Shown here one piece after another: positions 49,797 through 56,948 of a DNA stretch of 56,948 nucleotides (positions are counted from its first letter, which is position 1; each line of letters begins with the position of its first letter). The DNA is from Aerococcus sp. 1KP-2016 (GTDB taxonomy: Bacteria; Bacillota; Bacilli; Lactobacillales; Aerococcaceae). Location of the stretch: positions 1 to 56,948 of the forward strand of contig NZ_NEEY01000009.1 of NCBI RefSeq assembly GCF_002252085.1, given 5' to 3'. A model generated the notes under the pieces. It was not told where the DNA came from. It searched no databases and saw only the letters and a program-made list of their open reading frames with translations. Position numbers and translations under genes: made by a program.

Positions 49797-51008
49797 TTGG
49801 CAAAAAAACCAGTTGACCAACTTGCCTGGCCAGTTCAATCCATACTGATATCGATTTTATTTATTAGTAACTTCTTTCCTTTTTATATTACCTTAGTTAC
49901 TTTTGCAGTCATATTCATATTTTTATCCATGTTGGGCTTAATTGGTCCTCAACATCAAAATGAAGTACCTACCTCAATTTGGATATTTATCGCATATTCT
50001 GCAGTTATTTCGTTTGTCTATCAAAACTGGGCAGGTTTTGGGATATCAATTGCTTATATCCTGATTGCTTTATATTTTAACTACTATCAACAAGTCATCC
50101 AACCGTATTTCGTAGAAGAATTATTGAATATCGCATTGATTGCATCATTTATTATATTCATTTTTGCTACTATGGAATATTTAAACTGGGTACCAGAGTG
50201 GGATTATAGTTTCATCTCACCAGAAATCAATCGTGTTCATAATGGACGTGCCGAGGCTACCTTTGCGAATCCCAATTATTATGCGATGATGTTAGAATTT
50301 TTCTTTTTTATCGCCTTATATAAATTTATGCGAACAACAAAACTAAGAAAGAAATTTGTATTCTTATTCATTGGCTTTTGTAATTTATTTGCTACTATTT
50401 ACACAGGTACAAGAACTTCTTTACTTGTGGTTATTGGCACTTTGTTTGTGTTTTACTACATCATGGGTTACAAAAAAATTGCTGTGGGTACTTTTCTGAC
50501 GGGGACCATTACGGTCTTAATCGCTATTAAATCCGGTTTATTGCCACGATTTGAAGATCTAGGCTTTGCCTTTGAAGATCGTTTCGTGATTTGGGATATT
50601 GCACTAAAAGGCTTAAGAGATAACTTTTGGTTCGGACAAGGTCCCTTAACCTACTTGATGATATGGCAAGATTATGGTGAGAAATACACACAACATGCGC
50701 ACAATATCATCTTAGATACCCTCTTATCTTACGGGGTGATTGGAACGGGCATTCTTGCTATACCTATTGCTTCCTTGGCACGTAATATTAATAAAATGCG
50801 GCAGTATCCCATTTTACGAAGACGTTTAGCCTTGATTTGTAGTTTTGGATCAGTCGTACTATTACACGGCATGTTCGATTTAACCATTTTCTGGTTGCAA
50901 ACAGCTTTCTTATTCTTATTTATTGTACTTGCAAGTAATAATATGCTTAAAGAAGTCGAAACACATCCTGAATTACAAGGTAATTTAAGTGACTACGCCA
51001 GAGATTAA
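49797..51008 (+). CDS. O-antigen ligase / polymerase family membrane protein
   Basis: 403 residues from TTG 49797 (GGAGGTGA 4 bases upstream, the best site in the area). About ten membrane helices. The Wzy_C region has TIYTGTRTSLLVVIGTLF and, in the large outer loop, TQHAHNIILDTLLSYGVIGTGI, both typical of the family. Family members join or polymerise sugar units on lipid carriers at the outer face of the membrane. No glycan cluster surrounds it, so the product is unknown. Confidence 0.85.
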   Translation: MAKKPVDQLAWPVQSILISILFISNFFPFYITLVTFAVIFIFLSMLGLIGPQHQNEVPTSIWIFIAYSAVISFVYQNWAGFGISIAYILIALYFNYYQQVIQPYFVEELLNIALIASFIIFIFATMEYLNWVPEWDYSFISPEINRVHNGRAEATFANPNYYAMMLEFFFFIALYKFMRTTKLRKKFVFLFIGFCNLFATIYTGTRTSLLVVIGTLFVFYYIMGYKKIAVGTFLTGTITVLIAIKSGLLPRFEDLGFAFEDRFVIWDIALKGLRDNFWFGQGPLTYLMIWQDYGEKYTQHAHNIILDTLLSYGVIGTGILAIPIASLARNINKMRQYPILRRRLALICSFGSVVLLHGMFDLTIFWLQTAFLFLFIVLASNNMLKEVETHPELQGNLSDYARD

Positions 51009-51012
51009 AAAA

Positions 51013-51051
51013 TAAAAGCGCTAGCTTCATTTTCGAAGCTAACGCTTTTTT
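51013..51051. terminator. Bidirectional terminator between the ligase-like gene and uraA
   Basis: AAAAGCGCTAGCTTC pairs with GAAGCTAACGCTTTT (one mismatch) around a short loop, with T-runs on both strands. The two genes converge here. Confidence 0.9.
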
Positions 51052-51074
51052 AATTAAATTTTTTAAATGTATAA

Positions 51075-52376
51075 TTATTCTTTTACGTGTGTATCTTCTT
51101 CATAAGGTACTTCTGCTGGTAAGATTAGGTTCAATGAAATACCTACAATAGCAGATAAGGATGTACCTGATAAAGTTACAAAACCTAAGTCTAACACTGC
51201 GCCACCTAGACCGATTACTAACATTGCACTCGCAATGATAAGATTACGTACTTGGTTAAAATCAATTTGTTCTTCAATCATAACTTTCAAACCGTTACTT
51301 GCAATAATACCGTAAAGTAAGATTGACATACCACCGATTACTGCACTTGGAATAGTAGAAATTAACGCTGTAAATTTACCTAGGAAAGCCATGATAATTG
51401 CAATGATTGCAGCGTTACGAATAACTGAAACTGAAGCCACACGTGTCATACCAATTACACCAGTATTTTCACCGTATGTTGTATTCGCAGGCCCACCAAT
51501 AAATGCAGAGACTGCTGTTGCAACACCATCACCAATTAAAGTTCGGCTTAATCCAGGGTCTTTCAAGAAATTACGGCCAACAATTTTCCCTAACACGGTA
51601 TGGTCACCGATATGTTCAGAAATTGTTACCAAAATAATTGGTAAGATTGCCCAAGTTTCTGGACCAAAGTATAAGCGATATGAATTAAAAGTAGCTGTTT
51701 CAAATGGTAAGTATAGGTCTGGAATTGAGAACCAAGGTGCATCTAATACAGGTTGGAAATCTACTAAACCAAACAACGCTGCAACAATATACCCACCAAT
51801 AATTCCTAATAAGAATGGAATGATTTTGAAGAAACCTTTGGCACGAGTTTGAATAAACGCTGTAATTAAGAAAGTTGCAACTGCAACAACAACGTTGCGA
51901 ACTTCACCATCAGCTACAAAACCAGCGTTGGTAACAGCACTTGCGGATAAGCCTAAACCAATTACCATGATCATAGGACCAATAACGATTGGTGGTAATA
52001 ACTTATCAATCCATCCTGTACCAATAAAACGAATCACTATGGCCACCACAACGTAAGCCAAACCTGCAATAATAACACCCGTTTGCGCTGCTGAAACATC
52101 GCCATCCATTTGTTTAATTGCAATTTGCATTGCAGTAATATAGGCAAATGATGAACCTAAATATACAGGCACCTTAAATTGTGTTGCCACTTGGTAAATT
52201 AAGGTCCCAATCCCACTCGCAAAAAGAGCAACAGATACGGGCATCCCTAAAAGAATCGGCACCAAAACTGTTGCTCCAAACATTGCAAAAACATGTTGAA
52301 AACTCAATAATAATCCTTTAACTAAAGAGGGTTTTTCCTCTACATCCAATAAAAGTGGTCTAGATTTAATCGCCAT
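51075..52376 (-). CDS. uraA: Uracil permease (NCS2 family)
   Basis: 433 residues from ATG 52376 (AAGGAGATG upstream). Proton-coupled nucleobase importer with about 14 helices: LLSFQHVFAMFGATVLVPILLG, VPVYLGSSFAYI, and the substrate-binding region ILVTISEHIGDHTVLGK (with the conserved Glu/His) and GGPANTTYGENTGVIGMT. It supplies uracil to Upp. The transcript starts near 52516 and passes a leader with a terminator (52416-52446), so expression is probably controlled by attenuation. Confidence 0.94.
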   Translation of the reverse strand: MAIKSRPLLLDVEEKPSLVKGLLLSFQHVFAMFGATVLVPILLGMPVSVALFASGIGTLIYQVATQFKVPVYLGSSFAYITAMQIAIKQMDGDVSAAQTGVIIAGLAYVVVAIVIRFIGTGWIDKLLPPIVIGPMIMVIGLGLSASAVTNAGFVADGEVRNVVVAVATFLITAFIQTRAKGFFKIIPFLLGIIGGYIVAALFGLVDFQPVLDAPWFSIPDLYLPFETATFNSYRLYFGPETWAILPIILVTISEHIGDHTVLGKIVGRNFLKDPGLSRTLIGDGVATAVSAFIGGPANTTYGENTGVIGMTRVASVSVIRNAAIIAIIMAFLGKFTALISTIPSAVIGGMSILLYGIIASNGLKVMIEEQIDFNQVRNLIIASAMLVIGLGGAVLDLGFVTLSGTSLSAIVGISLNLILPAEVPYEEDTHVKE

Positions 52377-52415
52377 AACAAACATCTCCTTCTTTTCTGT
52401 TCCCCATTTTTTCCC

Positions 52416-52551
52416 AAAAAAATAAGGTCATTCGCAAGTTGACCTTTAGAATTGCTTTTATTCATGTATAAACATAAACGGTCTTTCGACCACTCATCTT
52501 CATAGGATTTTATGCTTTCACTATTATAAGCATAGAAAACTGAAAATTCAA
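52416..52551 (-). promoter_or_regulatory. uraA leader: promoter, hairpin and attenuator-type terminator
   Basis: Promoter TTGAAT (52551-52546), 17-base spacer, TATAAT (52528-52523). Then a hairpin GGTC-GAAA-GACC (52491-52480) and a terminator AAGGTCA / TGACCTT with TTTTTTT (52446-52416). GACC of the first hairpin can also pair with GGTC of the terminator, which would allow read-through. No canonical PyrR-binding loop was found. Confidence 0.55.
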
Positions 52552-52584
52552 GCGCTATCTTAAAATCTCATGAAAGAATATGAA

Positions 52585-52621
52585 AATAAAAAAACGAGTG
52601 ACCGGATTAGGTTCACTCGTT
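52585..52621 (-). terminator. Terminator of argS
   Basis: AACGAGTGA and TCACTCGTT form a stem past the argS stop, followed by TTTTTTTATT on the minus strand. Confidence 0.9.
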
Positions 52622-52640
52622 TTCATGAGAAATAACTGCG

Positions 52641-54341
52641 TTACATTTCTGATGGTGCTTCCACACCTAAAATACCAAGTCCAGATTCAATAACCTTTGT
52701 CAGGGCATAAACTAATGCTAAACGTGCTGTTAATTGATCATCCTCACTCAAAATACGTGTATGTGCATAGTATTTATTAAATTGTTGAGACAAGCTTAAT
52801 AAGTACTTGGCAATTACACTTGGTTCATATTTTTCATATGCTGAGGCAATAATTTCAGGATAGCGGTTTAATTCCTTCAATACTTGGAAGGCTTCTTCGC
52901 TCTCTAAATTAAATTGGCTTCCTTCAGCAATTGTTGCAGGATCAAAGTTTGCTTTACGTAAGATTGAGTGTGCTCGAGCATTTGCATATTGTACGTAAGG
53001 ACCAGTTTCACCTTCAAATTGTACAACTTCTTCTAGATTAAAGTCGAAATTATTTAAACGATCATTTTTAAGATCATGGAAAATAACTGCCCCAACCCCT
53101 ACTTGATGTGCAACTTGTTCTTTGTTAGCAAGATCAGGATTCTTTTCATTAATTTGTTTTAGGGCTAAATCAATCGCGTCGTTTAATACTTCTTCAAGAA
53201 GTACTACATTTCCTTTACGCGTAGATAGTTTTTTACCATCTTGGGTAATCAAACCAAATGGAATATGGTTGATATCTTTTGCCCAATCATAACCCATCAA
53301 TTCTAACACGGCTTTTAATTGTTTGAAGTGATTACTTTGTTCATTCCCTACAACGTATAAAGATTGAGAGAAGTCATAAGTATCCTTACGGTAAATAGCT
53401 GTTGCTAGATCACGCGTGATATAAAGACTCGCACCATCAGATTTTTTTATTAAGGCAGGATTTAAATTGTAAGCTTCTAAGTCTACAATTGTAGCGCCTT
53501 GGTCAATTTTCAATAATCCTTGTGCTTCTAATTCATCAATTACAGCTGGCATTTTATCTGAATAGAATGCTTCACCATTATATGAATCAAATTGAACACC
53601 TAACATATCATAAATACGTTGGAATTCCTTTAGTGATTCATTCTTGAACCAATCCCATAATTCATATGCTTCTTGATCGCCATCTTCCAATTTTTTGAAC
53701 CAAAGACGTCCTTCATCTTCAAGACTCGCATCTTTTTCAGCTTCTTCATGGAATTTGACGTAATATTTTAATAATTCAGCAATAGGATTTGCGCGAACTG
53801 CTTCTTCAGAACCCCATTTTTTATAACCTACAATTAATTTACCAAACTGAGTACCCCAGTCACCTAAGTGATTGATACGGATTGGATTGAAGCCAACTTT
53901 TGTCACAATATTTGCAATTGCATTACCGATTACTGTTGAACGTAAATGTCCCATTGACATTGGTTTTGCAATATTCGGACTAGACATATCAATAGTGATA
54001 TTCTCACCATGACCGATTGTCAATTCACCAAAATGTTCACCCGCTTGGTAAATTTCTTCAAGAATTGCTTGTGTAATCAATGTTTGGTTTAAGAAAAAGT
54101 TAATATATGGTCCAACCGCTTCAACGTGATCGACAATGTCACCTTGCATTTGTGGTGCTAAGTCTTGTGCAATTGCTTGCGGCGCTTTGCGTAATTCTTT
54201 TGCAAAGATAAAAATTGGAAAAGCAATATCTCCATGACCGTCATGTTTTGGAATTTCTAAAAGATTCTGAATTTCTTCGATTGATAATGAAGTTTCAATG
54301 CTCGAATGAATCACCTGAGCTACTTGTTGTTTTAAATCCAT
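52641..54341 (-). CDS. argS: Arginyl-tRNA synthetase
   Basis: 566 residues. Class I synthetase: N-terminal Add1 domain, HIGH-type motif in SPNIAKPMSMGHLRSTVIGNA, KMSKS-type DGKKLSTRKGNVVLL, and the C-terminal DALR anticodon-binding domain (QFNKYYAHTRIL). ATG has GAGAGGAG upstream. The preceding 270 bases have a weak stem-loop with a T-run just before the start (see 54342-54614). Confidence 0.97.
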   Translation of the reverse strand: MDLKQQVAQVIHSSIETSLSIEEIQNLLEIPKHDGHGDIAFPIFIFAKELRKAPQAIAQDLAPQMQGDIVDHVEAVGPYINFFLNQTLITQAILEEIYQAGEHFGELTIGHGENITIDMSSPNIAKPMSMGHLRSTVIGNAIANIVTKVGFNPIRINHLGDWGTQFGKLIVGYKKWGSEEAVRANPIAELLKYYVKFHEEAEKDASLEDEGRLWFKKLEDGDQEAYELWDWFKNESLKEFQRIYDMLGVQFDSYNGEAFYSDKMPAVIDELEAQGLLKIDQGATIVDLEAYNLNPALIKKSDGASLYITRDLATAIYRKDTYDFSQSLYVVGNEQSNHFKQLKAVLELMGYDWAKDINHIPFGLITQDGKKLSTRKGNVVLLEEVLNDAIDLALKQINEKNPDLANKEQVAHQVGVGAVIFHDLKNDRLNNFDFNLEEVVQFEGETGPYVQYANARAHSILRKANFDPATIAEGSQFNLESEEAFQVLKELNRYPEIIASAYEKYEPSVIAKYLLSLSQQFNKYYAHTRILSEDDQLTARLALVYALTKVIESGLGILGVEAPSEM

Positions 54342-54614
54342 TAAATTTGGCTCCTCTCAAAAAAATAAGACAATATACCGCGATTGTTCTTGGCATTTGC
54401 TTGTCTTCTTCGTTTTATATAGTAATTTATATGTAGAACTGTAAAGCAACTACTCAATAGTACCACTTTTTCAGGCTTTAGAAAAGTGATTCTCGCATAT
54501 TTCTTGCTTTCAGACTGCTAGTATATCAAGATTTCACCTTTAATTCTACTATACTCCTTCATAAATAGAAAAATAAAATCCCCAAGATAAAATCTCAGGG
54601 ATAAGTACATTTAA
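54342..54614 (-). other. Non-coding region before argS
   Basis: No gene seen. Close to argS, AAGACAA and TTGTCTT (about 54362-54404) can pair and are followed on the minus strand by ATTTTTTT, a weak terminator-like structure. A second hairpin (CACTTTT / AAAAAGTG) lies near 54460-54488. AGTGGTACT resembles part of a T-box, but the TGGNACCGCG motif and a specifier loop are not there, so I do not call a T-box. Confidence 0.35.
54570..54602 (-). terminator. Weak terminator after the GldA-like gene
   Basis: ATCCCTGAGAT and ATCTTGGGGAT pair imperfectly on the minus strand and are followed by TTTATTTTTC. Confidence 0.55.
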
Positions 54615-55684
54615 TTAATCATTTAATGCTTCAACAGCTTGAATAGCTTCCTCAATCATAGCTCGATCAATAGGAAATGGGGAAACATCAACATGGTCCG
54701 TTGTCATAGCTTTATCTAACACAAGCGCTAAATCTGCTTCGCTAGTAATATCAAGGTCTTTTAGTGATGTTGGTAAACCAACTTCAATCATGAACTTGCG
54801 TAATCTGTTTAGTCGTTCAGTTTCACCTGCTAATTGAAGGACAACTAATACACCATAGGAAACAATTTCACCATGTAAGTGTTTTTCGCCTTGCGGTAGA
54901 ACGGTCACACCGTAATAGAATGAATGTGCAAAATGTCCATTATAGGCATGGTCGACCAAGACTGAAGTATAGGATGTAGTCCCTAAAATTTCTAAAATGA
55001 TATTATCAATAGCTGGAGAAAGTTCCTGTTTTTTCGCAGCTGCGAGCGCCTCAATACCATTCGCCATAATGCGTTCATTCGTACCTTGGACAATATGTAC
55101 GCCCATAGTATTCTTGTAAGCTAAATCACGTCCTTGAGCTGAGAAAGATGCTTCTACCTCTTTAGAGAGGGCATCCCCTATTCCTGCCCAGATATATTGT
55201 TCCGGCGCTTCAGCGATAATTGTTGTGTCTGCAAAGGCATGTACGGCTGGAGCATCAATACGATAAGATCCTGCTGATTCATGATTGTCATAATATAGAA
55301 TGCAAACGGCAGAGGTTGGCGCACAGTTTGACGCAATAGTTGGAAACGTAAATACTGGCTTATGTAATTTATCAGCCACTGTTTTCCCGGTATCAATTGC
55401 ACGACCACCACCTACTGCAAAATCATATCAGCTTTAGCCACCTCATCTAAAGCGACAAGACGGTCAATATTACCATATGACGCTTCGCCTCCATACCATT
55501 CGATACTAGTGATGGTTAAACCTGCCTTTTCAATCGCTGGTTTTAAACGATCAAGACTTTTGGAAAGTGCCGTTTCTCCGCCAATAATTGCCACAGTTTC
55601 GCCGGAAAAACCAGCATATTTACCGATTTCATCATAGGCATCCGGTCCAATTGTAAAACTTGGTAGGTTCACTGATAAACTCAT
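54615..55684 (-). CDS. Iron-containing alcohol dehydrogenase, GldA-like (apparent frameshift near 55420)
   Basis: About 356 residues after one T is restored (ADMI-FAVGGGRAIDTGKTVAD). NAD-binding GGGRAIDTGK; metal ligands expected at Asp in GIGDALSKE and His in VDHAYNGHFAH and KHLHGE. Family PF00465, group of glycerol dehydrogenase GldA and hydroxycarboxylate dehydrogenase HcxA (YbdH). The altered active-site neighbourhood (SKEVEASFSAQGRD) makes classical glycerol dehydrogenase doubtful. Substrate unknown. No dihydroxyacetone kinase genes are adjacent. Confidence 0.8.
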
Positions 55685-55906
55685 ACGTATTTCCCTCTTC
55701 CTTGAACGATTTTGTCGATTGACATTTTCTTATGACCTAATATACCACTAGTCTCATGAAAATGTCATACTATTTATATGATTTGTAATGTTTATTTTCT
55801 ATCACCTGCTAACACATGTAACTATCACGGCCAAAGTAGTCTTATTTGACCATCCCCCTACCTTTGTTGGTATAATAGTTTGAACACTAAAGTCTGGAGT
55901 GACACT

Positions 55907-56671
55907 ATGAATAAAAATGTACCTATACACAAACGATTAATTGGCGTCACGGGCAATCACAATGCATTAGAGCATGATTGGGATGAATTCATGCGTGACT
56001 ATTCACCACATGGTTATAGTGGCAGTTTAACTAAAGCCGGACACATGCCAATTATCATCCCACTTCAAAAGGATGTATCGCTAGCAGAGCAGTATATTGC
56101 CCATCTAGATGGCATCGTTTTTACTGGTGGACAAGATGTTAGCCCCCTATTATATGGCAGGGAACCTTCACCAAAACTACGCAATGTCTATCCCCCACGT
56201 GATTGTTGGGAACGAGCGTTATTTGAAGCAGCTGTCAAAAAAGACATTCCCATCTTAGGTATTTGCCGTGGTTTCCAATTAATCAATATCCTTTTAAACG
56301 GTACCGTTTACCAAGATTTAAGCGAATACCCCGTTGGTCAAGCAAGCGCTGTGCAACATATCCAAGAATGGGGGCGCATGCAATACCCTCACCACTCAGT
56401 CACTGTTGAAAAAGACAGCACCTTAGCCAACTTATTCAATGGGCAAAAAGTTTTACATGTCAATACCTACCATCACCAAGTAATCGAAGACCTATCAACA
56501 AGTCTTAAAGCAACAGCCTGGGCAGATGACGGTGTGATTGAAGCTTTCGAAACTGATACGCGAAAATCCTCATACAAAATTTTGGGTGTCCAATGGCATC
56601 CGGAAATGATGACAGACGAAGATAATGAAAGCAATATGCTGCCAATTTTTAACTGGTTTCATCAATTTTAA
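55907..56671 (+). CDS. Peptidase C26 / gamma-glutamyl-GABA hydrolase family protein
   Basis: 254 residues from ATG 55907 (CTGGAGTG upstream). Class I amidotransferase-like hydrolase: nucleophile Cys in ILGICRGFQLIN, His/Glu in GVQWHPEMM, and GIVFTGGQDVSPLLYG. Members such as PuuD split gamma-glutamyl amides. No polyamine genes are nearby, so the substrate is open. A TATAAT with a TTGACC 19 bases before it lies upstream (about 55848-55878). The gene ends 8 bases before repeat copy 4. Confidence 0.88.
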   Translation: MNKNVPIHKRLIGVTGNHNALEHDWDEFMRDYSPHGYSGSLTKAGHMPIIIPLQKDVSLAEQYIAHLDGIVFTGGQDVSPLLYGREPSPKLRNVYPPRDCWERALFEAAVKKDIPILGICRGFQLINILLNGTVYQDLSEYPVGQASAVQHIQEWGRMQYPHHSVTVEKDSTLANLFNGQKVLHVNTYHHQVIEDLSTSLKATAWADDGVIEAFETDTRKSSYKILGVQWHPEMMTDEDNESNMLPIFNWFHQF

Positions 56672-56678
56672 AGAAAAA

Positions 56679-56948
56679 AGGCTGAGACAAAAGGCCGCTA
56701 AAAAGGCGTACGCAAATCTTAATAAGAGTTGTGTACGCCTTTTACTTTGAAAAAAATCTTATAAATTTTGATTGAAATATATCATGGGAGCAGGTTATAG
56801 GACTGAAAGTGTAGTTCCTTAGCCGTGAAAGAGGATGAAATTGAGACCTTGGCTCGATTTAAATTGAAAGACATTGGCTTTCAATTGGTCCCACGGCTTA
56901 CAAGGAACGTACACTGTAAGGACGAAAAATCTATGATTTTAATCCCAT
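56679..56948 (-). repeat. Structured intergenic repeat, copy 4 (cut by window end)
   Basis: Same orientation as copy 2. Left end AGGCTGAGACAAAAGG, hairpin AAAAAGGCGTACGCAAA / TTGTGTACGCCTTTT (about 56699-56744), then ATCATGGGAGCAGGTTATAG, GTGTAGTTCCTTAGCCGTG, inner hairpins and GTACACTGTAAGGACGAAAA. The window ends before the right end of the repeat. It follows the 3' end of the C26 peptidase gene. Confidence 0.88.

Noticed and set aside
54342-54614. T-box upstream of argS
   Set aside because: AGTGGTACT resembles part of the T-box, but the TGGNACCGCG motif, specifier loop and a strong terminator are missing.

Overview
The window is AT-rich DNA from a low-GC Gram-positive bacterium. The gene set (MurT/GatD cell-wall amidation, EpuA-like protein after murA, GlgBCDA glycogen synthesis, BMP/NupABC nucleoside uptake, yybP-ykoY riboswitch before a P-type ATPase) points to Lactobacillales. 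My best guess is Aerococcaceae, from gene content only. I see no phage, integrase, transposase or CRISPR; this is ordinary chromosome with unusual regulatory and repetitive DNA.

Layout. 1-543: repeat-rich non-coding DNA. 544-9906 (minus strand): ribF, truB, epuA-like, murA, upp, glyA, ywlC, prmC, prfA, tdk. 10135-12791 (plus): murT, gatD and an SRAP/HMCES protein, closed by a second repeat copy. 13088-18008 (minus): a heterodimeric ABC exporter and an AI-2E family permease. 18149-19950 (plus): a lactonase and a flavin reductase. 20018-25583 (minus): nucleoside ABC transporter (nupC, nupB, nupA, bmpA) and a glucose-type PTS IIA protein. 25789-26613 (plus): uppP. 26696-28054 (minus): aspartate kinase. 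28193-35396 (minus): glycogen operon led by a nucleotide pyrophosphatase/phosphodiesterase, behind an unidentified structured RNA (about 35494-35658). 35743-37937: gloA, a DUF1801 protein, a zinc-ribbon membrane protein and tRNA-Leu(GAG). 37999-42493 (minus): a CBS/ACT protein, livJ with a leader-peptide attenuator, and tex. 42602-47347 (plus): Mn2+ riboswitch, P-type ATPase, DUF1576 membrane protein and a small partner. 47605-56671: gor, a C39-like protein, an O-antigen-ligase-like protein, uracil permease, argS, a GldA-like dehydrogenase and a C26 peptidase. Repeat copies occupy 47351-47598 and 56679 to the window end.

Three things stand out. (1) Upstream of livJ I read a 31-residue leader peptide ending in four Leu codons and a Val codon. 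It is followed by a chain of mutually exclusive hairpins and a terminator, which is a textbook attenuator layout. (2) A 250-390 base, highly structured repeat bounded by GGCTGGGACAAAA-type inverted ends occurs four times, each time at the 3' ends of genes. (3) A promoter-to-terminator non-coding transcription unit sits in front of the glycogen operon.

Caution on quality. Ten genes are split by small frameshifts. Nine of these genes are restored by adding one base (gloA needs it twice). They include glyA, ywlC and gatD, which are hard to lose, so I read them as indel errors in the assembly and give whole-gene coordinates.
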